Assembly: GCA_029210815.1 (NCBI GenBank)
Contig: JARGGB010000003.1
Location: forward strand, 1-64,000
Length of the DNA: 64,000 bases
From: Candidatus Brevefilum sp.
GTDB lineage: Bacteria > Chloroflexota > Anaerolineae > Anaerolineales > Anaerolineaceae
Direction of reading: 5' to 3'
Positions 54,366-63,244 of the stretch are shown here, piece after piece. The notes beneath the pieces were generated by a model that worked only from the letters and a program-made list of their open reading frames with translations, was not told where the DNA came from and did no database searches. Made by a program: the position numbers and the translations under genes. Within the stretch, counting starts at the first letter, position 1; each line of letters begins with the position of its first letter.

Positions 54366-55373
54366 ATGGATTGGAAAGATAAAAGCGTATTGGTAACCGG
54401 TGGGACGGGTTCTTTTGGCCGAAAATTTGTTGAGGTCATGATGAAATCCTACCATCCCCACCGCTTGATCGTTTACAGCCGTGACGAACTCAAGCAGCAT
54501 GAAATGCGCACGTCCGGTTTAGACTATCCAAACTTACGCTATTTTATTGGCGATGTGCGCGACTTGCCAAGGTTAACGCGCGCTTTTAATGGTGTTGATA
54601 TTGTTGTCCACGCAGCCGCACTCAAACAGGTACCGGCTTGTGAATATAATCCGATGGAAGCAGTTAAGACCAACATTTTGGGCAGCAGCAATGTTGTTGA
54701 CGCTGCGCTGGATGCAGGCGTCGAAAAGGTTCTTGCATTGAGCACGGATAAGGCGGTCAACCCGGTGAATTTGTACGGTGCAACAAAACTGGCTGCAGAA
54801 AAATTAATGGTTCAGAGCAACGCTTATGCCGGCGGGATGACAACCCGATTTAGCTGTGTTCGCTATGGCAATGTGGTTGGTTCACGCGGCAGCGTTGTTC
54901 CATTGTTCATTCAGCAGCGATCCAAAGGCGAAATCACCCTGACGGATGAGCGCATGACACGATTCTGGATTTCACTGGACCAGGGTGTTCAATTTGTGAT
55001 TCGATGTATTGAAGAAATGCAGGGCGGTGAGGTCTTTGTCCCAAAGATCCCCAGCATGAAGATGGTCGACCTGGCGCATGCCCTTGCCCCGAGTGCTGAG
55101 ATTAAAATTATTGGCATTCGTCCCGGCGAAAAGCTTCATGAAGTCTTGATCTCAGAGGATGAAGCGCGTTCAACCATTGAGCTGGAAGATATGTATGTTG
55201 TACAGCCGGCAGCGGCATTATGGTTTGGTCACGCATGGTCAGAAGCTGGCAAACCACTGCCTGACGGCTACCACTACGCCAGCGATAATAATGAAGATTG
55301 GCTAACCGTTGATGAGATCCACAAAATGGTCGCGCCAATTGAGATAAAAATGGAGAAAGGCATGCGCGCATAA
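54366..55373 (+). CDS. pseB: UDP-GlcNAc 4,6-dehydratase (PseB type)
   Basis: 335 residues. NAD(P) site VTGGTGSFGRKF, then IVYSRDELKQHEMR, HAAALKQVPACEYNPMEAVK and LSTDKAVNPVNLYGATK. The NLYGATK form separates PseB from the CapE/FnlA group, which has MG..K there. PseB makes UDP-4-keto-6-deoxy-L-AltNAc, the first step of pseudaminic acid synthesis. AGGAG precedes ATG. It overlaps the next gene in TAATG. The aminotransferase that normally follows (PseC) is not found in the window. Confidence 0.93.
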   Translation: MDWKDKSVLVTGGTGSFGRKFVEVMMKSYHPHRLIVYSRDELKQHEMRTSGLDYPNLRYFIGDVRDLPRLTRAFNGVDIVVHAAALKQVPACEYNPMEAVKTNILGSSNVVDAALDAGVEKVLALSTDKAVNPVNLYGATKLAAEKLMVQSNAYAGGMTTRFSCVRYGNVVGSRGSVVPLFIQQRSKGEITLTDERMTRFWISLDQGVQFVIRCIEEMQGGEVFVPKIPSMKMVDLAHALAPSAEIKIIGIRPGEKLHEVLISEDEARSTIELEDMYVVQPAAALWFGHAWSEAGKPLPDGYHYASDNNEDWLTVDEIHKMVAPIEIKMEKGMRA

Positions 55374-56290
55374 TGCGTTTGCTGGTTACCGGTGTCAGCG
55401 GTCTTTTGGGCTTGAATTTGGGTCTTCTGGCGCATCATTTGGGGTACGAGGTTATTGGGCTGGTACATTCGCATCAACTGCAAGGCGTCCCATTTAAAAT
55501 TGAAGCAGTTGACCTTTTAGAAACACCAAAAGCGCTTGACACTATAAAGGGCTTGCAGCCTGATGCGATTATCCACTGCGCTGCAATTGCCAATTTGCAT
55601 CAAGCCGAGAAGTTCCCGGATCTTGCACTAACATTAAATGCCGACGTACCGGGGGAACTTGCCGAAGCCGCTTTTGAATGGGGTTTCCCTTTTTTGCATA
55701 TTTCGACTGACGCAATTTTCGACGGAGAAAAAGGTGCATACGTTGAAACCGATCCCCCAAATCCATTGAGCGTCTATGCCCGCAGCAAACTGGCTGGTGA
55801 GCACCGTGTTCAAGAAGTAAATCCAAACGCCCTGATTGCCAGGGTGGTTTTTTATGGTTGGAGTCTTTCAGGGAATCGCAGTTTATCTGAATTTTTTTAT
55901 AATAACTTAAAGAACCAGGTGCCGCATAAGGGATTCATTGACACCTTTTTCAGCCCGCTCTACGTGGAGGATTTGGTTGAAGTCTTGCTTGAAATGCTTG
56001 AGAAAAATCTAAAGGGTGTGTATCATGTGGTTAGCCCGGAGCATTTGAGCAAGTATGAATTTGGTGTCAGGATTGCAGAAAAATTTGGTTTTGATCCAAA
56101 CCTGGTCCAGCCCATTAAAATGAGCGAGATGAAGCGTGAAGCCCCACGTTCGCTAAAACTCATATTGGATCCTGGAAAAGTACAAAAAGACCTTGGTCAT
56201 CCGCTGCCCTCTGTGGAGGGCGGTATTGATCGATTATATCAACGATGGCAGGAAGGCTATCATCTAAAACTTCAGCGTTTTTCATGTTGA
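55373..56290 (+). CDS. RmlD-like nucleotide-sugar reductase
   Basis: 305 residues of the short-chain/extended dehydrogenase type. NAD(P) motif VTGVSGLLGLNLG, then IIHCAAIANLHQAE, FLHISTDAIFDGEKG and the catalytic VYARSKLAGEH (YxxxK). This is the dTDP-4-keto-rhamnose reductase pattern, but no rmlA/B/C genes are close, so it more likely reduces a 4-keto sugar made by the adjacent PseB-type dehydratase. Translation is coupled to pseB by a one-base overlap. Confidence 0.85.
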   Translation: MRLLVTGVSGLLGLNLGLLAHHLGYEVIGLVHSHQLQGVPFKIEAVDLLETPKALDTIKGLQPDAIIHCAAIANLHQAEKFPDLALTLNADVPGELAEAAFEWGFPFLHISTDAIFDGEKGAYVETDPPNPLSVYARSKLAGEHRVQEVNPNALIARVVFYGWSLSGNRSLSEFFYNNLKNQVPHKGFIDTFFSPLYVEDLVEVLLEMLEKNLKGVYHVVSPEHLSKYEFGVRIAEKFGFDPNLVQPIKMSEMKREAPRSLKLILDPGKVQKDLGHPLPSVEGGIDRLYQRWQEGYHLKLQRFSC

Positions 56291-56320
56291 ATCATTTTCT
56301 TTTGAATTGAGAGGCGAGAT

Positions 56321-57391
56321 ATGACTTTAATAATTGGAAAAAATCTGATTGGGAAAGATCATCCAACGTATTTCATTGCAGATATTGCAGCAAATCACGA
56401 CGGGAGTTTAGAGCGTGCCAAGCTCTTGATACGTTTGGCAAAAGAAGCAGGGGCGGATGCGGCGAAATTCCAAAATTTCCAGGCACCAAAGATTGTTTCT
56501 GATTACGGATTCACACATATGAATGCCCAGGTTTCTCACCAGGCAAAATGGGAGAAATCAGTTACCGAGGTATACGCCTCAGCTTCGATCCCATTTGAAT
56601 GGACACCGATCCTCAAAGAAACCTGTGATGAGGTTGGCATTGACTATTTCTCGTCACCCTACGATTTTGAGGCGATTGATATGCTGGATTCCTATGTGCC
56701 GGCGTACAAAATCGGATCCGGTGATATCACCTGGATTGAAGCCTGTGAGAGGATCGCAAGCAAAGGCAAGCCCGTTCTGCTTGCCACGGGAGCGTCTGAT
56801 ATTAGCGATGTTCAGCGAGCAGTGCATGCCATCGTAAACATAAACCCTCAACTGGTTTTGATGCAGTGTAATACAAACTACACCGCAGCAGATGGCAATT
56901 TTGACAATATCCATTTGCTTGTCCTCAAAACCTACCAAAATATGTTCCCGCAACTGGTTCTGGGATTATCAGACCACACCCACGGGCATGCCACCGTTCT
57001 GGGCGCCGTTGCTTTAGGCGCAAGGGTGATTGAGAAGCATTTTACTGATGACAATAATCGTGTCGGGCCCGATCATCCCTTTGCTATGAACCCTCAAACC
57101 TGGGCGGAAATGGTTACAGCCACCCGCCAGCTGGAGCGTGCACTGGGCTCAGGGGATAAATTTGTCGCAGATAACGAGCAGGAGACGGTGATCATCCAGA
57201 GGCGCTGCCTCCGGGCTGCCCGGGCAATTCAACGCGGCGAAACGATGATGCGCGATATGATCGAAGTTCTCAGGCCGGCAACACAGGGTGCGATCATGCC
57301 CTATGAAATTGAAGATCTGCTTGGGTTGAGAGCTATAGAACAAATTCCTGCCGGGCAGGAATTGCGCTGGACCCAGTTTGGTAATCCCTAA
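56321..57391 (+). CDS. neuB: Nonulosonic acid synthase (NeuB/PseI family)
   Basis: 356 residues. The TIM barrel condenses phosphoenolpyruvate with a hexosamine: YFIADIAANHDGSLERAK, DAAKFQNFQ, YKIGSGDITW, LLATGASD, LGLSDHTHGHATVLGAVALGARVIEKHFT. The C-terminal SAF antifreeze-like domain is present (RRCLRAARAIQRGETM to GQELRW). It makes sialic, legionaminic or pseudaminic acid; the PseB-type neighbour favours a pseudaminic-like product. Substrate class cannot be set by eye. Start is ATG 56321 with GAGGCGAG upstream. Confidence 0.94.
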   Translation: MTLIIGKNLIGKDHPTYFIADIAANHDGSLERAKLLIRLAKEAGADAAKFQNFQAPKIVSDYGFTHMNAQVSHQAKWEKSVTEVYASASIPFEWTPILKETCDEVGIDYFSSPYDFEAIDMLDSYVPAYKIGSGDITWIEACERIASKGKPVLLATGASDISDVQRAVHAIVNINPQLVLMQCNTNYTAADGNFDNIHLLVLKTYQNMFPQLVLGLSDHTHGHATVLGAVALGARVIEKHFTDDNNRVGPDHPFAMNPQTWAEMVTATRQLERALGSGDKFVADNEQETVIIQRRCLRAARAIQRGETMMRDMIEVLRPATQGAIMPYEIEDLLGLRAIEQIPAGQELRWTQFGNP

Positions 57392-57420
57392 AATCACACC
57401 CCTGTCATAAGGATAATAAA

Positions 57421-58512
57421 ATGCGTGTGCTTTATTTCACGGAAGGGGACAGCCCACATGATCAGCGCTTTTTACGCGCCCTTTCTGGAACGGCTCATAA
57501 TGTTTATGCCTTAAGGCAAAAAGAATGCACTCCAACCACACCAGATGGAATTGTTGAATTAGATTGGCCTGGCGGTCAACCCAATTGGCGCTATTGGGGT
57601 GGATGGGAAAAGGCTTTAATCCAATTTCAAAAGATCCTGGATGAAATTCAACCAGATGTCGTTCATGCAGGACCCATACAGGGACCTGCCTTGTTGACTG
57701 CGCTTTCAGGTTTTCAGAACCTGGTGACCATGTCCTGGGGGTCAGACATATTAGCACGGGCACAGCGCAGCCCCTGGACACGGTGTGCAACAAAATATGC
57801 TCTTGATCACACAAAAGTGTTTTTAGGCGACTGCCAAACTGTGATTGACGCGGCAAAAACTTACGGCTTTCCCGAAGAAAGAAGCCTTCGTTTTCCATGG
57901 GGCGTTGACCTTCAACATTTTTCACCCCAAAATGGAAAAGCTGAAGGAGAGGCATTGCGGAGAAGCCTGGGATGGGACGATAAATTTATCATTCTGTGCA
58001 ATAGAAGCTGGTATCCAATTTACGGTGTGGATGTTCTTGCAAAAGCTTTTGTGGCAAGCGCAGAGGAGAATAACGAATTACGATTGCTGCTTGTGGGCGA
58101 TGGACCCCAATCCGATTATATCCACAGTATTCTAGTCCCTGTTGAGGATAAGGCGCATTTTCCCGGCTGGGAGGATCAAACGGATTTGCCAGGCGTCTAT
58201 TGTGGGGCAGACCTTTTTGTTAGCCCCTCGCATTGTGATGGCTCATCCATCTCATTACTTGAAGCCCTGGCATGCGGACGTCCCGTGCTGGTTTCGGATA
58301 TACCCTCGAATAAGGAATGGATCAAGCCGGGAGAGACAGGTGAACTTTTCACCGATGGAGATCCGGCAGCATTAATAGAAAAAATCTTATTGATGGCAGG
58401 TCATTTTGATCTGGCGCATTACGGCGAGAATGCGAGGTTTTTGGCCGAGGCGCAAGCAGATTGGGATCAAAACTTCGAAAAATTATTGCAGGCTTATCAT
58501 ATGGCTTTGTGA
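57421..58512 (+). CDS. GT4-family glycosyltransferase
   Basis: 363 residues, GT-B fold. N-terminal RVLYFTEGDSPHDQRFLRAL, then VHAGPIQGPALLT, FPWGVDLQHF at the domain boundary, LLVGDGPQS and the donor motif SPSHCDGSSISLLEALACGRPVLVSD with the E-x7-E-like Glu residues. AAGGA precedes ATG. It probably adds one sugar in the glycan, possibly using the nonulosonic donor or its acceptor. Confidence 0.88.
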   Translation: MRVLYFTEGDSPHDQRFLRALSGTAHNVYALRQKECTPTTPDGIVELDWPGGQPNWRYWGGWEKALIQFQKILDEIQPDVVHAGPIQGPALLTALSGFQNLVTMSWGSDILARAQRSPWTRCATKYALDHTKVFLGDCQTVIDAAKTYGFPEERSLRFPWGVDLQHFSPQNGKAEGEALRRSLGWDDKFIILCNRSWYPIYGVDVLAKAFVASAEENNELRLLLVGDGPQSDYIHSILVPVEDKAHFPGWEDQTDLPGVYCGADLFVSPSHCDGSSISLLEALACGRPVLVSDIPSNKEWIKPGETGELFTDGDPAALIEKILLMAGHFDLAHYGENARFLAEAQADWDQNFEKLLQAYHMAL

Positions 58513-58589
58513 ATTTTGTTTCTGGTGATGATTGCATTAGAATTTAAATCACAGATCAATAGAAAAGAAAAAGAATGCAGGTTAACCTA

Positions 58590-59300
58590 ATGAATAAAAA
58601 GAAAAAAGCTTTATTTGCTTCCATTTGTTTGGTATTAATGCTGACAATCATGGCCTGTCACATCCCATTGATCAGCCGTGCAACTAGCCCTGAAACTAAG
58701 GCGGTTGGAAATACCCCCACAGAAACAGTTGAACAACAGCCAACGGAAGAAGCAGAAACCGCAGCTCTGCTGCAAGAAAAGGTATATCAGGATAATGGGG
58801 TTGAGATGACATTGCCAGCGACCTTTGTTTTGAGTGACGTTGAAAATGATTTCGAATCTCTCATGAATCAAGGTCAGTCACTTGGGGAGGAACAGGCTCA
58901 AACAATAAAGGGAATCTTTGAACATTATAAAGAAGATATCCTTATGTGGGCTTATGATCCTGTGGGTGATGGTCAATACGGCACTGGTTTGCTGGTGATG
59001 AAAAATGACCAATTCGCCGGAATGTCATTGATGCTCATTTCTACATTTGCCAAATCGATCATTGGTGATCAGCTAGATCTTGTGGATCAAGAACGCATAA
59101 AGATGGACGACCGGGATGTCCTGAGATTTGAGACATCGACCGGGGACCTGGGCGTAAAGAGTTCCCAGGCGTTTTACATCTTCAATGAATCGGGCAAGTT
59201 GTGGATCATTGCATTTTTCACAGATTCTGACCAAATCCAGGAATCTTTGCTGGAATTTGATCGGGCTGTGGAATCCTTTGAATTTGTTGGGGATGAGTGA
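58590..59300 (+). CDS. Lipoprotein of unknown function
   Basis: 236 residues from ATG 58590 (MNKKKKALFASICLVLMLTIMACH), whose lipobox TIMAC fits a cleaved lipoprotein. ATG 58575 gives five more residues and is also possible. A Thr/Glu/Pro-rich linker is followed by a domain of about 160 residues (GVEMTLPATFVLSD, KGIFEHYKEDILMWAYDP, FYIFNESGKLWIIAFFTD), which recalls small PsbP/DUF1795-like alpha-beta domains. I do not recognise it firmly. It is odd inside a sugar cluster. Confidence 0.7.
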   Translation: MNKKKKALFASICLVLMLTIMACHIPLISRATSPETKAVGNTPTETVEQQPTEEAETAALLQEKVYQDNGVEMTLPATFVLSDVENDFESLMNQGQSLGEEQAQTIKGIFEHYKEDILMWAYDPVGDGQYGTGLLVMKNDQFAGMSLMLISTFAKSIIGDQLDLVDQERIKMDDRDVLRFETSTGDLGVKSSQAFYIFNESGKLWIIAFFTDSDQIQESLLEFDRAVESFEFVGDE

Positions 59301-59309
59301 GATAAGCAA

Positions 59310-60083
59310 ATGTTAAGAACCAGAGATCCCGGGGTGATAGCAATTATCCAGGCACGGATGGGGTCCAGCCGTCTGCCGGGAAAAGTCTTGCTGGATATTG
59401 GCGGTGAAACCATGCTTTATCGGGTTATTGTCCGCGCCAGGCGAGCTCAATTTGTAGGGCAGGTTGTGGTGGCGACAACAACAGACCCGAGCGATGACCC
59501 TGTCGAAGCTTTTTGCAAATCAAAGGGTTTTCCCTGCTTTCGGGGTGATCCCTTTGATGTGCTGGATCGCTATTACCAGGCTGCGCGCCTGTATGGCGGC
59601 AGCACGATTGTGCGCCTTACCGCAGACTGTCCATTGATCGATCCGGCGGAGATTGATCGGACCGTGCAAGCTTTTTTCCAGGCAGACGTAGATTTTGCAG
59701 CCAACCGCCTTCCACCTCCCATGAAGCGCACCACGCCGATCGGGATGGACACGGAGGTCGTTAGCAGTAAGGCACTTAATATTGCATGGCAAGAAGCTGA
59801 GGAAAAATATGCCCGGGAGCATGTGATGCCCTATCTATACGAGACCCCTGGGCGATTTAAAATCTTGCTTGTGAATCACGATCCTGATTTGAGCCATTTA
59901 CGATTGACGGTTGATACGCCGGAGGATTTAGCCTTAGTGAGAAAAATTTACCATCATTTTGATAACAGCGATGATTTTTCGTTGACTGAAATAATTGATT
60001 TTCTATATGATTCACCAGAATTGTTAGATATTAATGCAAATGTGACGCATAAAGGTTACCAGGACATTGACCAACGCGCGTAA
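59310..60083 (+). CDS. spsF: SpsF-like cytidylyltransferase
   Basis: 257 residues of the nucleotidyl-sugar transferase fold. IIQARMGSSRLPGKVLLDIGG is the SpsF/acylneuraminate cytidylyltransferase start, followed by VVVATTTDPSDD, CFRGDPFDVLDRYY and VRLTADCPLIDP with the metal-binding Asp. In Bacillus SpsF works in a spore-coat nonulosonic pathway next to a NeuB-like SpsE. A second, NeuA-like enzyme is encoded at 63234, so the two may activate different sugars. Confidence 0.87.
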   Translation: MLRTRDPGVIAIIQARMGSSRLPGKVLLDIGGETMLYRVIVRARRAQFVGQVVVATTTDPSDDPVEAFCKSKGFPCFRGDPFDVLDRYYQAARLYGGSTIVRLTADCPLIDPAEIDRTVQAFFQADVDFAANRLPPPMKRTTPIGMDTEVVSSKALNIAWQEAEEKYAREHVMPYLYETPGRFKILLVNHDPDLSHLRLTVDTPEDLALVRKIYHHFDNSDDFSLTEIIDFLYDSPELLDINANVTHKGYQDIDQRA

Positions 60084-60130
60084 ACCGCCGGTGGTATAAT
60101 GTGAAACCTTTTAAAAATAAAGAAGTGCAT

Positions 60131-61012
60131 ATGGATTGCTTGTTGTGTGGATCAGATCAAAAAAAAATCTTTACCCGCGTGGAATCATTTGGGTTTCCAT
60201 TGGTTTATTATCAGTGTAAAAATTGTGGTTTGATTTATCAGTCACGAAAAGAGAGTCAGGCTGCGAACCCGGAATTTTATCGGAGGACATATCGCAGAAT
60301 CTACCAGGCATGTGAGGAACCAACCCCAAAGGACCTTTGGGTTCAGGAGCAGCGCGCCCAGCACTTAAATGATATTCTCAGGTCTCATTTGGAAATCTTT
60401 CCTGAGAAAGTTTTGGATATCGGTGCGTCTGCAGGTATTTTACTGCAGCAATTTCGAAACTCATTTGGCAGTGAGGTGGTTGGTGTGGAGCCGGGAGATG
60501 CTTACCGTGCTTACGCAGAAGAGTCTGACATTGAAATGAAGGAGTCGATAGGGGCTTTGTTAGCATCTGAGCATGGGAAATTTGACCTGGTCAGCATGAG
60601 CCATGTTTTGGAGCACCTGACAGAGCCTGTGGAAGACCTCAAAAGAATAAAATTGGAATTATTGAAAGACGGGGGAATCTTGCTGCTGGAAGTTCCTAAT
60701 TTTTATGCCCACGACAGTTACGAGCTGGCTCATTTAGCCTGTTATACGCCCCATACACTGCGTGAAGTTCTGAAAAAAGCTGGTTTCAGATTGGTTTTTT
60801 TGAAAAGACATGGGGTGCCGCGATCAAAATTATTAAACTTGTATTTGACGGGTGTTGCAAAAGTATCGCCAGAAGCGCATGGGACAGTCGAAATTAAAAA
60901 TGATCGATTTGTTGGATTAAAACGAAATGTCAGCATGCTTTATCGTCGATTGATGCAGAAAATTTCCCCACATAAAGCCTGGCTGCCGATACCCGTTATT
61001 GATCAAGAGTGA
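60131..61012 (+). CDS. Zinc-ribbon class I methyltransferase
   Basis: 293 residues from ATG 60131 (MDCLLCGS), preferred over GTG 60101 because the family begins at the zinc ribbon. Cys pairs CLLCG and CKNCG probably bind zinc. The SAM domain follows: VLDIGASAGILLQQF, VVGVEPGDAYRAYA, FDLVSMSHVLEHLTEP, GGILLLEVPNFY. The layout resembles C-methyltransferases acting on nucleotide sugars, though the usual C-terminal domain is absent, so the substrate is open. It overlaps the next ORF's start region. Confidence 0.85.
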   Translation: MDCLLCGSDQKKIFTRVESFGFPLVYYQCKNCGLIYQSRKESQAANPEFYRRTYRRIYQACEEPTPKDLWVQEQRAQHLNDILRSHLEIFPEKVLDIGASAGILLQQFRNSFGSEVVGVEPGDAYRAYAEESDIEMKESIGALLASEHGKFDLVSMSHVLEHLTEPVEDLKRIKLELLKDGGILLLEVPNFYAHDSYELAHLACYTPHTLREVLKKAGFRLVFLKRHGVPRSKLLNLYLTGVAKVSPEAHGTVEIKNDRFVGLKRNVSMLYRRLMQKISPHKAWLPIPVIDQE

Positions 61013-61016
61013 AATT

Positions 61017-61943
61017 ATGCCGCTGATAACCTTATTTACTGCACCCAAACCCTTTCTTGATCCCCATATAAAGATCATTCAGGAGAACACCCTGGACAAC
61101 TGGCTTGCCCTGGGTGAGGCTGTTCAGGTTGTAGTAATTGGCGATGAGCCAGGCATTGCAGAGGCTTGTACCGAACGCGGTATTTTGCATTTGCCAAATG
61201 TATGCTGCAATAAGATGGGAACCCCATTAATCAGTTCAATTTTCCAGCTTGCCAGGGATGTCAATGTTTCGCCATTTCTGATGTACAGCAATGCGGACAT
61301 CTTGTTTTTTCCTGAGCTTTCATCCGTGGTCGAGATATTGTCATCCAAAGCGGATCGGTTTCTTGGTGTGGGCGAACGATGGGATCTCGATATTGACCAT
61401 CCTGTGGATTTCTCGGGGGATTGGGAGAAGTCATTAAGGACAGAATTGCAAGCAAACGGGAAACGGCATAAACGAACAGGCAGTGATTATTTCATTTATC
61501 CGCGCTCTTGTTTTACAGAAATCCCCGACTTTGCTGTTGGCAGGGCTGGCTGGGATAATTGGATGATCTTTAACGCCCGTTGGCAGGATTGCCCCCTGGT
61601 TGATCTTTCAAAAGGTTTAACCATTGTCCATCAAAACCACGGTTATGGGCATTTGCCAGACGGCATCATTCATTATTATCAGCCTGAAACAGAAGAAAAT
61701 GTTAAGCTTGCTGGGGGTCGACGGACGATATTCACCTTAAGTGATCATACGCACACATTTGATGGTGAAGAACTTACCAGGAAAAAATTAGACTGGCAAG
61801 CATTTTGGCGGGAGGTAGAAATCTTTCCGCTGGTGAAACTGCATTCGCACACTCTGGGATTCTTATTCTTTGCAATTTTCCATCCTCTAAAAGCCTATAA
61901 AGAGCTCAGGGGACGCTTGAAATATAAACTTGGGAAAAAATAA
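61017..61943 (+). CDS. Putative glycosyltransferase (GT-A-like)
   Basis: 308 residues from ATG 61017; the track's TTG at 60999 would overlap the previous gene. The chain begins PLITLFTAPKPFLDPHI, and an SNADILFFPEL segment looks like a DxD-type nucleotide-sugar site of GT-A enzymes. WDNWMIFNARW and VHQNHGYGH follow. I recall similar proteins in polysaccharide clusters without assigned function. The C-terminus has a hydrophobic, basic end that may sit on the membrane. Confidence 0.6.
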   Translation: MPLITLFTAPKPFLDPHIKIIQENTLDNWLALGEAVQVVVIGDEPGIAEACTERGILHLPNVCCNKMGTPLISSIFQLARDVNVSPFLMYSNADILFFPELSSVVEILSSKADRFLGVGERWDLDIDHPVDFSGDWEKSLRTELQANGKRHKRTGSDYFIYPRSCFTEIPDFAVGRAGWDNWMIFNARWQDCPLVDLSKGLTIVHQNHGYGHLPDGIIHYYQPETEENVKLAGGRRTIFTLSDHTHTFDGEELTRKKLDWQAFWREVEIFPLVKLHSHTLGFLFFAIFHPLKAYKELRGRLKYKLGKK

Positions 61944-61971
61944 ACTCATTTTGAATTATTAGGATGACCTT

Positions 61972-62970
61972 ATGCCACGTATTGGAATGAACCCTTCAAG
62001 AGGGGTAAGCCTTGATTTTGAACCGGCGCGTACAACGGTTGCCGTTCTTGTATATGCGCCGCACCAAGCGGGATATTTTGAGAATCGGATGGACGTCACG
62101 AAGATGACCCTCCAGAGCATCCTCACAAATACAGAAGAGCCCTTTGACTTGCTTGTGTTTGATAACGGCAGCAGTCCTGAAATGGTTGAATATCTTCAAG
62201 GACTTTATAAAAATGGTTCGATTGATTACTTGCACCTTTCAAAAAGCAATATTGGCAAACTGAATGCGCTTAACATAATCTATAATATAGCACCCGGTGA
62301 AATTGTTGCCTATTGCGATGACGATGTTTTTCATCTTCCTGGTTGGTTGGGCAAGCACCTGGAAATCATTGACACCTTCCCGAATGTCGGGGCGGTGACA
62401 GGCTTTTACATTCGGGAACGGGTGGCACTCAGCTCGGAAAGCACGCTGGCTTTTGCGAATCAGCCTGATGTAGAAGCTGTGCGAGGTTTGTTGATGCCCC
62501 GAAAGTGGGAAGAGGAATATCTCATCAATACGGGGCGCACCTGGGAACGCTATGAATCCGAGGTGGCAGGGATTGAAGATGTGATCGTCAAATATCGGGG
62601 ATTGGAAGCCTGGGTTTCTGCGCATCATTTCCAGATGGTCACGCCAAAAAAAGTGATGCAAGAAATTCTGTCGGAGATGCTGCCTGAGGGCTGGACCGAC
62701 AGGGTCATGGGGCGGATGATTGAGATGGATGATCTCATGGATGCAAAAGGTTACTTGCGGTTTTGTACCCGGGAGCAGACGATGCGCTTGATGGGAAATG
62801 CCATTTCCGATGAGGTTGCCCAAATCGCTCAAAAATCTGGTCTGACGGTCAATCCCGCCAACACAGGGAAGAAATCCCGTGGATTGATGAATCGCCTGGC
62901 ACAGGTAAAGTGGATTCGGTACATCCTGCAAGGCACAGTCAACCGCATCTACCGGTGGTTGAATAATTGA
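61972..62970 (+). CDS. GT2-family glycosyltransferase
   Basis: 332 residues. GT-A fold with VAVLVYAPHQ, LLVFDNGSSPEMVEYL and VAYCDDDVFHLPGWL, the last giving the DDD metal/nucleotide-sugar motif; GNPG-like NIGKLNAL is also usual. AGGA lies before ATG. It is last in the continuous run of glycan genes before a gap of 263 bases. Confidence 0.88.
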   Translation: MPRIGMNPSRGVSLDFEPARTTVAVLVYAPHQAGYFENRMDVTKMTLQSILTNTEEPFDLLVFDNGSSPEMVEYLQGLYKNGSIDYLHLSKSNIGKLNALNIIYNIAPGEIVAYCDDDVFHLPGWLGKHLEIIDTFPNVGAVTGFYIRERVALSSESTLAFANQPDVEAVRGLLMPRKWEEEYLINTGRTWERYESEVAGIEDVIVKYRGLEAWVSAHHFQMVTPKKVMQEILSEMLPEGWTDRVMGRMIEMDDLMDAKGYLRFCTREQTMRLMGNAISDEVAQIAQKSGLTVNPANTGKKSRGLMNRLAQVKWIRYILQGTVNRIYRWLNN

Positions 62971-63065
62971 ATTTTTTAAAGACTTCAATCTAAATCATCC
63001 AGATAATGATGCCGCATATAAACATCATTCATTCTTAATGCCGTTATAACCGGGCATCCCACTGG

Positions 63066-63071
63066 TATAAT
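63066..63071 (+). promoter_or_regulatory. Candidate -10 box ahead of the NeuA-like gene
   Basis: TATAAT in TGGTATAATATC, with a TGG-type extension but no clear -35. It would start a transcript near 63078 covering a small ORF and the NeuA-like gene. Confidence 0.45.
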
Positions 63072-63109
63072 ATCAGTCTGATAAAGATGCTTTTGAAGGA
63101 TTGTTATTG

Positions 63110-63244
63110 TTGAATAAAAATGAATTTTCGTTGGAAAATATTACACCTGAAGAATGCCTTTTCACGATCTACTGCAGAGTAGAAAGAAACCATTCTTTTT
63201 ATCAACTGTCTTTACAGAACGGAGGGATATCCTATGGCAACTAA
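63110..63244 (+). CDS. Possible small ORF overlapping the NeuA-like start
   Basis: 44 residues from TTG 63110 (or TTG 63107), with GAAGGA 7-10 bases upstream. The peptide contains FSLENITPEECLFTIYCRVE and ends GGISYGN, 11 bases inside the next gene. The amino-acid make-up looks protein-like, and the overlap would couple its translation to the NeuA-like gene. There is no ATG and no recognised family, so support is weak. Confidence 0.28.
   Translation: MNKNEFSLENITPEECLFTIYCRVERNHSFYQLSLQNGGISYGN

Noticed and set aside
54366-55373. CapE/FnlA-type 4,6-dehydratase/5-epimerase
   Set aside because: The NLYGATK motif fits PseB; CapE/FnlA have MG..K at this place.
62239-62988. Minus-strand 249-aa ORF
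   Set aside because: Antisense to the GT2 gene, with no domain of its own.
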